A stretch of 64,000 nucleotides of DNA from Clarkia xantiana subsp. parviflora (Eukaryota > Streptophyta > Magnoliopsida > Myrtales > Onagraceae). Each line of letters begins with the position of its first letter. The stretch's first letter is position 1. The notes below the pieces were generated by a model. It was not told the DNA's origin, made no database searches, and saw nothing but the letters and a program-made list of their open reading frames with translations. The DNA lies in contig JAPTYO010000010.1 in the NCBI GenBank assembly GCA_036873135.1, positions 5,308,634-5,372,633 of the forward strand. The letters run 5' to 3'. This document shows, one piece after another, positions 1-12,490 of the stretch. The position numbers were made by a program, and so were the translations under genes.

Positions 1-2969
1 AACAACCTCGCCGACAAGAACCGCCAGACCCTCCAGTTCATCGAGGAGGTGACGGCCAACGCCGGTGAGGTCCAGCAGCGCGTCCTTTCTGAGATCCTGT
101 CCCGCAGCGCCCACGTGGAGTACCTCCGCCGCCACAGCCTCGACGGCCGTACCGACCGCGACAGCTTCAAGAAGCTCCTCCCTGTCATCTCCTACGAGGA
201 CATCCACCCCGACATCTCACGCATCGCCAATGGCGACAACTCCCCCATCCTCTGTTCCAGCCCCATTTCTGAATTCCTCACTAGGTAAAAAATAAATTAA
301 CCTTCATATGGGTACTCACAAATCTCTCTTTTTTTACTGAAAATAAGCCGTTTTACTATTTACCCACACATGCAAAATCTGTGTCTAACCAGTTCTTGAA
401 ACCAAAACCATTTAACAAAAGAAAAAAAAAAAGATACCTTTTTAAGTGGACTACCTTGATGGGTTTTTAACTAACCATGGTCTTTTCAAAAGTGTATATG
501 TGGGCTCAGCTACAATGTCCTTAAATTCCACCATTTTTTACACAAATATTAATTTTTAACCCTAAAGATCACTTTTTTAACTGGAAGAAACCTTTAAAAG
601 TTGAATCTTTCGATGTGGGTATGTCTAAAGTCTAAACTGTAATTTTTTTTACAGCTCTGGAACATCAGGAGGAGAGAGAAAGCTGATGCCGACAATAGAG
701 GAAGAACTGGACAGAAGGACGATGCTGTATAGCCTGCTCATGCCGGTGATGAGCCAGTTCGTCCCTAACCTCGACAAGGGCAAAGGAATGTACTTCCTGT
801 TCATCAAGTCGGAGTCCAAGACCCCCGGCGGGTTGGTGGCCCGACCCGTTTTGACCAGCTACTACAAAAGCTCACACTTCAAGAACCGCCCCTACGATCC
901 GTACACCAACTACACTAGCCCTAACGAGACCATCCTCTGCCCCGACAGCTACCAAAGCATGTACTCTCAGCTCCTCTGCGGCCTCTGCCAGCACAACGAG
1001 GTCCTTCGGGTCGGGGCGGTCTTCGCATCCGGGTTCATCCGCGCGATCCGGTTCCTCGAGAACCACTGGAAACAGCTCTGCCACGATATCCGCACCGGAA
1101 CTCTCAACCCTGACATCACCGACCCGTCTGTCCGTGAATCCGTCTCCCGGATCCTGAAACCCGACCCGATGCTCGCCGAGTTTATACAGACCGAGTGTCA
1201 GAAGGACACGTGGCAGGGGATCATTACCCGTCTGTGGCCGAACACCAAGTATGTTGACGTCATTGTCACCGGAACTATGTCGCAGTATATTCCGACGCTG
1301 GACTACTACAGCAACGGACTCCCTCTGGTTTGCACCATGTACGCCTCGTCGGAGTGCTACTTCGGCGTCAACCTCGACCCGATGTGCCAGCCTGATGACG
1401 TGGCCTACACACTCATCCCCACTATGGCTTACTTCGAGTTCCTTCCCGTGGAAAGAAACAACGGCGTCGCTGAAGAAGACCAAGAAACCGTCGACCTCGT
1501 CGATGTCAAGATCGGACAGGAGTACGAGCTTGTCGTCACCACCTATGCAGGTATATATATTATATATTTTATGCCGCTAAAACCCTTAAAAGCTGGTGAT
1601 TTTTAGGTATAAAATAGTTTTAATATAATACATACTTTATTATTCAACAAAAAGTCACAAATTCAACTATAAGTTTTCACATTTTGTATATGATGATGCA
1701 TGATTACATCACTCATAATTTTAGAAACGGTTAGATATGTCATTATTTTTTTATTAAAAAAGGGGTTTCATTTCTTACTTTGTTAACATATATTTATTAT
1801 AGTAGGTTTTATGGTTTAAAATCAAATAGATACTTAAAATAATACTCATTGACAAATTGGTATTTAATAAATTTTGTGACTTATAAATATTTGAAAAGTT
1901 CAAATTGTTGCACCAATTGAAACTAGGTCTCAGTTCTCACTTAGCCCGAATCAGGCTACATCCGACTATGGTTAGGGCCGTCTAAATTAGGCGACGGTCT
2001 ATATCAATTGGAACCTAGGCCTGATTGGATCCCAATCAAAATCGAATGTAAGTCTCAATTCACCTAGCCCAGGTCGAGTCTAAGGCTAGGTCAGACCATG
2101 GTTGAGTTTCCTAGCTCAGGTGAACCTAACAATGGCTGGACCTAACTATGACCCGGGCTAGGTAATTTTGGACCTACTTTGGATTGGTGCAATAGTTAAG
2201 TTTGAACTTCTTGAGTACCTAAAAATTATAAAAGTTATCTCTAAGTAGATGTATTTTATTTAAAGCTCTAAGTAATATAGGATCGATTTAGAAGAAAATG
2301 GGGAACCGTATGGGTCTATATGTCTTCTCTGTTGTCAAGCGTCGTCCTATTTTAACTTTTAAATCGGGTTTTGCAGGGCTCTACCGTTACAGAGTGGGTG
2401 ACGTGCTCCGAGTCGCCGGGTTCAAGAACAACGCCCCCCAATTCACCTTCATCTGCCGCAAGAACGTGGTCCTGAGCATCGACTCCGACAAGACCGACGA
2501 GGTCGAGCTCCAAACCGCGGTTAAGAATGCTGTCACCCACCTTGTCCCGTTCGATGCCACGCTGACCGAGTACACGAGCTTCGCCGACACCACCACCATC
2601 CCCGGCCACTACGTCATCTTCTGGGAGCTCGCTCTTAACGGGTCAACCCCGATTCCCCCATCGGTCTTCGAGGACTGCTGCCTCACCGTGGAGGAGAGCT
2701 TGAACAGCGTTTACCGACAAGGCAGGGTTTCCGACAAGTCGATCGGGCCGCTGGAGATTCGAATCGTGGAGAACGGGACTTTCGATAAGCTCATGGACTG
2801 CGCCATTAGCTACGGAGCGTCGATCAATCAGTACAAAACGCCGCGGTGTGTGAAGTTCGCGCCGTTGATGGAGGTGCTCAACTCTAGGGTTGTGGCGACG
2901 TATCTGAGCCCAAAGTGCCCGAAGTGGGTCCCTGGCCACAACAAGTGGTCCGACCAAGATCGGATGTAA
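1..2969 (+). CDS. GH3: GH3 acyl-acid-amido synthetase (IAA-amido synthetase type), 5'-partial; exons 1-284, 655-1550, 2377-2969
   Basis: The three exons join in frame with GT-AG introns and give 590 residues plus a stop. Family members are about 610 aa, so roughly 20 N-terminal residues lie left of the window. GH3 enzymes adenylate a plant hormone acid and conjugate it to an amino acid in the cytosol. The ATP/AMP-binding signatures are visible in order: [10 protein letters not shown] across the first junction, [11 protein letters not shown] near the end of exon 2, and YRYRVGDVL at the start of exon 3. The wording ([51 protein letters not shown]) matches group II members such as Arabidopsis GH3.5/GH3.6, which conjugate IAA and some also salicylate; the substrate here is inferred. 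Exons are GC-rich and the introns AT-rich. The reading open from 2298 is intron read-through into exon 3. No coding damage seen. Confidence 0.95.
1868..2238. mobile_element. Foldback (MITE-like) element in GH3 intron 2
   Basis: The segment has inverted arms. The left arm has AAAGTTCAAATTGTTGCACC (from about 1896) and the right arm reads, in reverse complement, GAAGTTCAAACTTAACTATTGCACC. The interior is unusually rich in CTAGG/CCTAG words and is less AT-rich than the rest of the intron. It encodes nothing. The ends are approximate and no clear target duplication was found, so the class is uncertain. Confidence 0.5.
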
Positions 2970-4835
2970 TGAATGGGGGATAATATGGTGGGAGACATAT
3001 GAGATAAGATGGAAGTTGGTTAAAATGGGTCTGTCTAGTCTGTGTTGGAGAAATTTGAATCATGGTTTAGGAAAGTTAATGACCTTTTAGGAGGTTAACT
3101 GTTGCATGTTTTCTTTTTTAGCTTTTTCGTATCGTTTGATCGACTGGTTGTTGTTTAGTGATGTTGGAGGCTTTAATTAACCATTGTACAAAAACAGTTC
3201 TTGTCCTAAATCTCTCTTTAATTAGCTGTATTAATCTCTTTTTAACTTTTTATATTGATCTCTTAATTTAAAGATAAGAATCTCATCTAAATACTGTTAA
3301 TAATAAGACGCATTTCTTAACTAACTGTCTCATAAGTTCAAATTTTTGGGTTAAAATATCAACATACTTTTATACTACATATTAATATCTTTCCGGCCAC
3401 CTCGGTTTTATCCTCAGTTGGGTCGAGTTTTTAGCTCGACCACCTCGGCCTTAACCTCATTTGGATCTAAATATAACGGGCCGACCTCAACAGAGTTTAA
3501 ACATAATAGGCCACCTCCGTAGACCTCAATTGAAACTAAAAGCTTCAAACTCTAATTATTTAAATAAGAACGAACATTTTTTTCTCATTTAATACGGTTT
3601 CTCTAAAATAGAACATATGCACTATAATGTGTTTAGCTTAGTAATGAAACTCCCGAATTTTTATTGATGGCCTAACGAATTCTAGCATAGTTTTTCTCTT
3701 TCCATATATATATATATATATATATATACTTGATAATTGGAAGATGAATCTTTTTAAATCTGACTAAAGATTCCAGCCCCCACGAAACACTATTCACTCC
3801 AATATATAATATAGCAGCCAATGGCAGCTATTCATTATGGTAAAGCAAGTTTAATACAAGTCCATTATGAATCATGGTGTGCAAGATCAAATGCTACATA
3901 CATGCTACTCACACACGTAGCTACTTAATTATAATATCTCTTCATTATTATATTCAATATTTCATCATTTTTTGTATTAAAGTTGAATTATTTATTTGAC
4001 CTCTTAGTAAAAATATATATAAGTTATTATATTGGCAAAACCAAGTCCCTTTTCCATTATTCGATTGGTCCTTAAACTACTAAATTATGTGTGCATATTC
4101 TTGTGTAGCGGATTTTACGCATTATTTTGTAACATGCACATTTATATTTCGCTACTTCCAAATTAGAAATAAAATTTCTCCTTTGTATAGAGCTTCCCAT
4201 ATTTTTAGTGAGAGATTTATGAAGTCCAACTGTGTGATGTAATTCTGGGGGGAAAAAAAACTACGATGTAATTAATTAATAAAATTTCGAGTGAAAAGTT
4301 ACCGATCGAGATGTCAAAAGGAAGTGGAAGTGATTATTTAGTGAAGATAATTAGGTGCCTCCTATCCTCTATGTGGTGCTACCAACTGTTTAGCTTTAGG
4401 CTGCTGTCATTATCTCCACTTTGATTTCGACTTTAATCCGTGATTTTGAGCTTAATTATGTTGGAGTCTTGCCTTAATTGGCCGACATTATTACTAGTCT
4501 TAATATCTAATTATTATGTTAAAGTATGGGTTAATCTAAATCTAATCTAAATAAATATAATTCTCATTGATTAAATTAGACAAAAGACGCCTAGTGAGAA
4601 ACCAACTATTTTAGAATTTAAAATTAATTTACACTTCATATCTTCAAATGCGTATATTATTGTGTCATGTAGCATAATCAATAATTATGGTGTACAAATT
4701 ATAATGCATCAGAAAAATCAATATTATTAAATAATATTATATAATTTTGATATTGTATAATTGATTATGGTATTATTAACTCTTAAATATTATAATTTAA
4801 GAGTCATAAATTTTTCTATAGTGTAGTCTGATTTA
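2970..4835. other. Intergenic, no gene seen; (AT)n at 3704-3728
   Basis: AT-rich sequence downstream of GH3. The first few hundred bases should hold the GH3 3' UTR. An (AT)n microsatellite lies at 3704-3728. I see no open reading frame of note, RNA gene or transposon terminus before 4836. Confidence 0.6.
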
Positions 4836-5100
4836 CACTACAAGAAAAGAGTCGATTTCTCAGAGTCGAAATCGGTCGGAAACCACTAGGAGATGACATG
4901 TTACGTCTGTGTTCCTTCTGATATGGCTCGTGGTTAAAACAAGCGCCGGAACACAGTCGGAAATGTTGCTGAGATGAAAAATCGGTCGGAAAACACTGCC
5001 TACGGGCAACATCCGTAGGGAATAGGAGGGTACGTTCAGTCCGTTTGTACATTTCCCGATCGATATCCTGTCGATATATGGATGGCCGCATCTGTGTGGG
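4836..5100. mobile_element. Orphan CACTA-type transposon terminus
   Basis: At 4836 the sequence begins CACTACAAGAAAAGAG, the classic outer end of plant CACTA (En/Spm) elements. It is followed by short repeated words of the subterminal kind: GTCGATTTC, GTCGAAATCGGTCGGAAA, and again AATCGGTCGGAAAACAC near 4980. No matching inverted terminus (TTTTCTTGTAGTG) was found downstream, so this is a truncated end or the partner lies in rearranged sequence. The right boundary is approximate. Confidence 0.6.
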
Positions 5101-6717
5101 AGGTTGTTCTGCCGCCCAATGGAATCAAACTAGCCAGTGCTAAAGCTGCCCTAAGGAGATGCGTGAAGGTGGTACTGAATATGCGTGTTTAGCAGCTGCG
5201 TTTTATTTTCTGATGAGAGTCTTTAGAATATCATTAGGCAAACGTTAATTACGCAGTTTTGGTCACACATTCAGATAGTTCTGAAACATTCAATTGCAGT
5301 TGCATAAGCTCAGTGCAATATGTAGTGTTTAGTTGTTCAGACTTCGACCCGAAATACAACTACAGGAGGCATTGTACGAATATTCGTTGTCGACATTTAG
5401 CAACCGTGCAACCGATGCCAAAAGTATTATGGAGAGTCCGTGTTATGTTAATTCAAATTATGGTGTTTATCACCACCTTATGTGATTCCGATGTTAGGAT
5501 TTGGTCTTGGGTACTCGAACATAGAATGATAGTTTTAGGATGTCATATTGTCATATACTGTCTTCAACCTAGTTTCTATGCATGTTGAATGTTCAATTTA
5601 CCACCACACATACCCAGTACTAATGTCCACTTGTTGACACAATAAACACTGTATTGACATACCACAATTAGAGTCAGTCAATTAAAATCCAACGGATGAA
5701 AATAGTGTTTGAAGACAAGTTGTAACTTCGTTTTAGGATTTTATTAATCATTCTTGTACGATCTCTTTAGCATTGAAAAACATCCGGACGAACTAAGATA
5801 TTTTGCTTCATTAGTACTACGTTTTACATATGGTGTTTACACTCGGAACAGTTGTTCAAATTGAATTGTGATTATTATGTTGACATACATTATCAGATTG
5901 AACTTTAAATGTAGATTTCATTTTTATTCCATCTGATCCGAAAGATTGTTTACACAATGGGAACTGTACAAAATTAGTAACAATGCAAAATTACAGTGAA
6001 AAAAAATTAAGAAACTCATCTTCCGCTTCCCGTCATATGAATTATCTGGGTGAAACCTTACAACTGTGCTTACACGATCATGGCCTTCGTGAACCAACGA
6101 CCTGAAAACCATTGCAAATAGAATGGTTAAACTTTCATGGGGAAGAAAATGTATCGTAATTATGTATGAATTTTTAGGAAGTTCATATAGGCATTCACAT
6201 AATTGGTGAAATGAAGGTAGCGCAGAATAGTTGATTACCTTGGAGAGACGAAAATTGTTGTACATTGCGAAGAAGGGTGTTCGAAATTACTTTATTTAAG
6301 CGCGGGTCTGTATAACGTCGTTCGTGCCGTTAAACAATGTTTCGCTCCGAAGTGGTTACTTCAACATATGTTGCTCAAGTGTAGAAAAGAGACAATAAAT
6401 GAGTATACATACGCATTAGCGAAGTAGGGAAAAGAACACGACAATTTATGAGAATAGTTGTGATATACGTAGCAGCAGGTTTGACATCGATGAACCTTCA
6501 ACGGAGGATTGACATATGGTGAGTTAGAAGTTAATATAGGTTGTTAACATCAGAGCAGGAAAAGAGTGGAAAACAGAGGTTCAAATTCGAAAACTAAAAA
6601 ATTTACCCCGAATTATTTCGTTTTCCCCCCACCCAAATATTTTGCCTACTTTGTTTTAATTGCAACTGTACAGTTGGGCCATTTACTTGGTAGAATTAGC
6701 AAGTGGACCGTTTTTAA

Positions 6718-7077
6718 ACATACATGGGCCGTTATGCAACTACAAAGCCTAAGATTGAACATGGTCAACATAGCAGCCCAAATAGTCATTCTAAACATTG
6801 CGGGCATATTTTAGTGCAACACTTGGCGGTTTAAACTCAAACGTCACAGGTGTCGTTCCAACTTCATCAACAACAGAATCCGAAAAGTCAATTCCTCCTC
6901 TTCTTCCCAAGCTTGCAGACCAAAATTCGGTCCTCCTCATCTCCCCCGGCTCTAAGAGACTCGACCTTCGTTTTCTTCTCCGTGGAGTGTACGTCCGCTC
7001 AAGTCAGCAGCATCTCTAGTCGTTGTGACAATCAGTTCGCGGCATCTGCTTGTGTACCTGGTATAGTGTGAACATAT
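6718..7077 (+). repeat. Diverged direct repeat, copy 1
   Basis: Shares long matching stretches with 9455-9839 in the same orientation, including GCTCAAGTCAGCAGCATC (6998 onward in this copy), CGTTATGCAA near the left end, and a CT-rich block with CTTCTTCCC. Roughly 2.7 kb separates the copies. Neither encodes a recognisable protein. Confidence 0.6.
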
Positions 7078-9454
7078 TTTTTTTTTCCTTTCAAGCTTTA
7101 ACGATTAGTTGCTGTGACTGTGTAATTTGGAAAATTTACACACTTTTTTCGAGTTGGAATGAACTTATTTGTTTTCGAAGATTCAGTAATTCTTACAGTT
7201 TTAAAAATTGCTAGTGCATTTCATGATCATGATATTGAATGTTGATTAGTCATGAATGGAAAAGTTCTTAGGTAGGAAGTTATTGTTGTCAGTGTCGCAT
7301 CTGTAGTCACCCAAGCGGGTTCCCGGAAAACCAATTGGCTCGTAATTTGTTTTTTAAAATATAGTGTATACTTTATTTAATATTTTCAATGAACCTGATT
7401 AATGTCTATAAAGGACAACACTTGGACAAATATCCACCAATGGCTTGTTGAAAACGCGTTATATCTACCTAGCCCGGGTTGGGTGTGGGTTGGGTGTTCG
7501 AACTTAACTTCATCTTAGTTATGTTCCTATTTTTGTAACCCTGGTCCTTTTAAAAACAAAGAAAATTATTTTTACTTCCAAACTAATATGAAGTTTTTCA
7601 CATAGCAAAACATAAGATATTATTTACACAATTTAACCAGCGTCGTTTTTAAATGAAAGAACATCATTTATACTCGCAAACCCATTTTAAGTTTAAACAT
7701 ACCAAACAAAAGACGATTTTTTTTATATAGCAACAAATTTTTTACTTCGTTATCTTCTTTCTTGTACGAGTTCCGTCTTCTTCTTGATGAACGTTTTATT
7801 TTTTCTTCTTTATCAATTTCACTCCAATTAGTTTCCAGCTAGGCAGGTTTCCTACTTCTAATATTACTGCTATGATTGTTAATTTTCTTATTGGTTGATT
7901 TTGTTGTAAAGACAGGTTGATGGTGTTAAGCAAATATTGATTTACTCTCGTTCTGTATAAATGGTCTATTATGAAACCAATTTTTATGTTAGAAAAAGAA
8001 TGTGGTTTTTTTTTTTCCGTAAAAACAATCCGAATTGATACCGATCCACGAATCAGTGACTGATTTTCAAAGAATGTATAGTAGTTACCCTTACAAAAAA
8101 AACATCGTAATAATAGGAACCCACTTACTTGGGTTCCTAGATCCGCCACTGATTGTTGTGGTAACAAAACTTCAAAACCGGTGTCGACATTTTTTACAGT
8201 TATGTTTTGACACAATGCACTTACACAACCGTGTCACTATTCAGATAAATTAGGATATTGGATCAACCTGATGAGATGCTGGTGCTAATCATGGCCAGAG
8301 TCAGTGAAGTCTCGATACAATAATTTTTCAGGCTCATGTGACATTATGTATATTTGTTAAATTTATTTTATCTAAGCGATATGATCATGAATTAACCAAC
8401 GTGGATATTAAAATTTAGCTGCAGAAGGTTTAGGACAGTTGTCGAAAGTGCGCACATGCACATCTGCGTATCTCTCCGGAACTTACTATGGTATTTGTCG
8501 GGAAGGAATGCTGACTTTGTCAAATCTTGTTGTCAAAACAACAACCGAGAAGGTCTTTATCGGGAATGAGTGAACAATTATTTCGTAGTATCGAACTTTG
8601 AATAGGGGATTGAAGAATTAACGTTTGTCAAATGCTGGAAATCTAACGACTACTTATGCTCTAGCAATTTTGTTAATATTCTATGAGGGCGACAATGAAA
8701 AGAAGTAAGAATCAAGCTACGCCTTGCTAAGTACGATTTATGAAGCCAAGATGGAGTTGGAATGTCGCCTTCAACTGGACGATGCTTTTAGAAACTTCTG
8801 GACTTCCCCCAAATTCTGCATGTGTCGTATGTACTGCAAGAATCTCATGATTGATGCATCAACAACCATTGGATTAGAATATATCTTTGGACGGGAGGGT
8901 ATATCTACTTTGAAGATCCACATCGCATCGTATGTCGATGTGATGCTGAAGTTCATAAGTTTAGCCAGACGTTTGATAGAAGACATCTATTGCATCATCT
9001 TTATAACCGGTGGTGGTAGTGCACATGCTATGTTTATTGTTTTTGACAAGTGGTTTATGGTATATTTGTTTATTGTGAATGAAGTAACGAATTTTCCACA
9101 TTTTGGTCCATACAAACTTGATTGAGGGAAACCGATCTTGTAAGGTAACTGCTTTACATATAAGTTGACTGCGGCAATTTTAGTGATGAACGTAAACATA
9201 CTTATTTGAAATTGGTTCACAGGGTGTACATTTATATTTCATATACACTGCTATGACATAACCTGCTCGAGGCCTTAACGTACGTATGACATTAGAAATT
9301 CACTCGGTGTGTGAATGGATATATACAATCAAATATGTATGATTAGACGACACATTTTTTCACGTTTGTAAATTTGTATAACGTATTTAGTAAAATTGCA
9401 AATAGAACGTTGAGTCGTGCATTTGGCAGACCAAGCAAGTCTAACAGTCTGAGC

Positions 9455-9839
9455 ACATATGGGTCGTTATGCAAAGTTTTTTTTTTTTTTTGCCAAATCG
9501 TTATGCAAAGTATAGGTTAAGGTGAAATGGGGGTCAAAGTTGCCCATCAGGCCCTATAACGAAGTCGAACGAAATTTAGTGCGACAGTGGTCGGATAAAA
9601 CCCAAAAGTCACATTTGCCGCTCCAACAACAACATTTTGAATAACCCTTTCCCCCTTCTTCCCTAACTTTCAGACCAAACTTCTCAAACTGTCCTCATCT
9701 TTCCCAACGGCTCAAAGCGAATCGACCGTCGTTGTCTTTCCTTTGTCTATACTTCTGCTCAAGTCAGCAGCATCCATGTTAGTTGTGACAATCCGATCAC
9801 GCCATTTGCATATCTATCGATATGGTGTCGACGATATTT
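9455..9839 (+). repeat. Diverged direct repeat, copy 2
   Basis: Second copy of the segment at 6718-7077, in the same orientation. It keeps GCTCAAGTCAGCAGCATC, TCGTTATGCAAAG and a pyrimidine-rich centre. The copies have many substitutions and indels, so the duplication is old. Confidence 0.6.
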
Positions 9840-10361
9840 TACTTGCTCCAAAAAACTATCACTTTATGTGACCTTGTTATTGGGGAAATGTAGACTCTAT
9901 TTTCGACTTTCTTTCAATTTAACTCCATCTTGCGGTAACTGTTACATTTGCTACAAAAGTTAGGTTTTTTATTTTTTTTTAATGAAATTGGGTGCTGATT
10001 TGTCTTTGATGGAAGATGTCATAGGTAGGAATACAATTTTTTATGTGGTGACAAAATATCAAAACCATTGTCGACACCTCCGGCCTTCATTGGGAGCATT
10101 ATGTCTGCATGTGATTAGTTTATGTTGTCAATTGTGGAAAACGTTTCTGATTAACCTTAAATTACACTGCTTGACGGGTTGCAAAAAAAATGTTTGTACT
10201 TCATATACACCTAGGGTTAACCGAAATTGAATGATCTTTGATTTCTACTGTAGGGTTACCGATTCAGTTCAGAGTTGTGTTTTATTATACATACTGCTAG
10301 TTACCTCTGAGACTGCGATTAACAGGGGAAATAATCCCGAAACGAGAAAGTCTCCTCATAT

Positions 10362-11684
10362 TTGGTATGTTTGTCTGTAGTAGGAACAATGCACAGTAGG
10401 AGTAGTGAAAAAGCTAATGACCCAACAGTAGGCATGCTTAAGCCCAAACGGTATAAATCAAATGTCTTAACAAAGAAGAAGTTATTTGGGACTGAAGTTC
10501 GAATAAAACTAGTTACAATGGGTGCTGAAGCGACCCCGACTGTTCATGAAGAAACCACAACCCGTACAGAAATACCCCAGGCTGAACTGTAATCTGGTGG
10601 TGACCATGGCAAGCCAAGGGAAAGCGTGGACACTCCAGTTCCCCGGTAGAAAGTGGATGAGGAACTAGAGAATGTACCTAGCAGCATAACGCGAGATATC
10701 CCGCCAAGCGGTGATACATTTATACAAATGAAGATGTTAGGAAGAGAGTCATCTTCTCATGCGGGGTGGTGATTGAATCTCTGTTTACTGATAAGGTGAT
10801 CAGTTAGTCAATAAGAATGATACAACCTCCCGTATGAGAATTCTTCAGTTTAAACGAGTCGGTATATACAACTTACGTCCGTGAATTTTACGGTCATATG
10901 GAGTTGGCTGCTAATGGAAAGATCATTCGCACCATCGTCGATAATGTCCCTATAGCGCTTAATGCCGAAACACTTGACAACATTCTTCGTATCCCGGCCA
11001 CATGAGTCGATATAAATGCACTAGGCCAAAAAGACATGGACATGGCTGCTGACTTCCTGCATCGCGGAGTTTGGGGTAAGAAAAAGCTGAACCGTACAGG
11101 CCAGTTATTTGTGGAGAACCGTGTTCTTCGCTAGTTAATAACCTACATTCTTTTGCCCTGTTCGGGTTTCTACGCCACTGTGCATCAAATTGACCTCCTG
11201 ACCCTTGAACATCTCATAAAAGGTGAAAAATTTAGAATACCGCATATAATATTGACGGAGATGAGGAGGTCAGTATCAAGGAAACATGTGTATTCTCTAT
11301 ACGGATCATTGACGCGCGTTTTCAACCACTTCCAAGTCCCTTCTCTGACAGACGGAGATACAGTACATATTGCTCAGTACGATGGGAAGGGTCTGAAGCT
11401 CATGGGAATAGAGGTGGATCTAGCCACCAAGAAACTGGCGTGGGTGAAAGGGAAAAAGATGCCGAAGAAACTAATATGGTTCGCCCTCTGCGGCTGTGTC
11501 AGACAAGCTTCAGACCATGTGCAAGACTTTGGATATGATGGACAAACGTTTTGATGCATTTGAGAGAGCAGTCAAGACGATTAAAACAAAGACATATCAC
11601 CTGCCTCAGGCTTCTACAGGTGTACCAAATGAACAACTCGATGGCAGAGAGGATTGGACAGAAGAGGACGCTGACAATGCTTGA
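10362..11684 (+). pseudogene. Transposase_32-like (putative plant transposon protein) pseudogene
   Basis: The plus-strand reading from about 10845 translates to TYVREFYGHMELAANGKII, then a stop (the TGA of PATGAG near 11003), then MAADFLHRGVWGKKKLNRTG, a second stop (TAG near 11134), and then LPCSGFYATVHQIDLLTLEH and LIKGEKFRIPHIILTEMRRS (11153-11554). This order resembles the plant transposon protein domain (PF20167 type) found in the extra ORF of some plant retrotransposons. An upstream open stretch (10362-10592) is basic and low-complexity and may be the N-terminal part. Two in-frame stops, at least one apparent frameshift near 10770 and no neighbouring polymerase argue for a dead copy. 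The family assignment is from memory of domain wording. Confidence 0.55.
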
Positions 11685-11689
11685 ATGGA

Positions 11690-12324
11690 GATACCTTTTT
11701 TTTTTCTTTTTTTTTTTCAAAAGCGACAATGTTTGTTTTTTGTGAAGACTTTTGTTTATGCTTGGGTTTTATTTATTTTTTTAAGACAGGCGTGAACGCT
11801 GTGTTGTTATTGGCATCAAGTTGTCGGTTTTGTAGGGTTAAACAAGACGTTTTTCGTTTTTAGTCAACGATCAAATATGAGTTTACGTGGGGTTGGAACA
11901 TTGTCATCTGCTTTGCACTTGCGCACACGAAAACAACATAAGGGACCAACCGCCCAGCACTGCAACGCAAAATAAGTTACTTCATACAGTCAGTTTAAGC
12001 ACACACAAAATACCACCCGAGAATTACTTCAACAGCCACACGTCATATATTTGATTTTGCGTGTTTCAAATAGGTTAATAGATGTGTCAGCATATCCATT
12101 GAATGTGTCAACGTGCTTACGGTGTGCAGTCCGAAAACAGTCGGCATGTTAACATGCCCGTAATAAAATCATTTTGACACATCTGGGGCAAAATTTAATT
12201 CCATTATTTTACATTAGACTCTATTTTTGTATAGACCTAGGGATCGGCTGATCACAGTCTTATATCATCCTTTGAATATTGTTAATCATGACATACATCG
12301 TTCATTGTAATAATTTGACCATAA
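11690..12324. other. Intergenic, no feature seen
   Basis: T-rich tracts near 11696-11719 are followed by AT-rich sequence. I see no gene, RNA gene or terminus. Confidence 0.5.
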
Positions 12325-12490
12325 CAATTTACCACACCTAGACTAATCCTCACTCGCACCGGGTCAGACCGTAAGGGGTAAAGTGCTGGCCATGAACAAT
12401 TTTTCATTCCCATGGTCACTAGCGGGGATTGAACCCCTGACCACTAATTAAGGGATGAGGCGCTGAACCACCACACCATTGTTACATGGT
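12325..12490 (-). mobile_element. tRNA-derived SINE, family A copy 1
   Basis: Read on the minus strand, the segment has an A-box-like GTGGTTCAGCGCC, then a B box GGTTCAATCC inside CAGGGGTTCAATCCCCGC, then the family body CATGGCCAGCACTTTACCCC and GACCCGGTGCGAGTG. The same body recurs at 16770, 47650 and 52331. This layout (pol III boxes followed by a shared non-tRNA tail) is that of a SINE. The 3' part of the family consensus is missing here. Confidence 0.75.

Larger units (their letters stand above)
5101..10361. other. Decayed transposon-derived DNA without an intact gene
   Basis: About 5 kb with many short open stretches but none matching a family I recognise. The longest (8724-9125 plus, 7796-8215 minus, 5259-5588 plus) have no recognisable domain. 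Peptides around 8155-8225 and 10043-10115 share a pattern (V-TK-QN-CRH, then a cysteine-rich stretch), and a flanking non-coding segment is also repeated, so this looks like a duplicated, decaying mobile-element interior. Its relation to the orphan CACTA end at 4836 and the Transposase_32-like pseudogene after 10362 is inferred from adjacency only. Confidence 0.4.

Noticed and set aside
872..1483. 203-residue minus-strand open frame
   Set aside because: It lies fully antisense to GH3 exon 2, whose protein is unmistakable; it is a shadow of GC-rich coding sequence.
12325..12490. B-box sequence GGTTCAATCC suggesting a tRNA gene
   Set aside because: No cloverleaf with acceptor stem could be drawn, and the same body continues in three other diverged copies, so it is a SINE.
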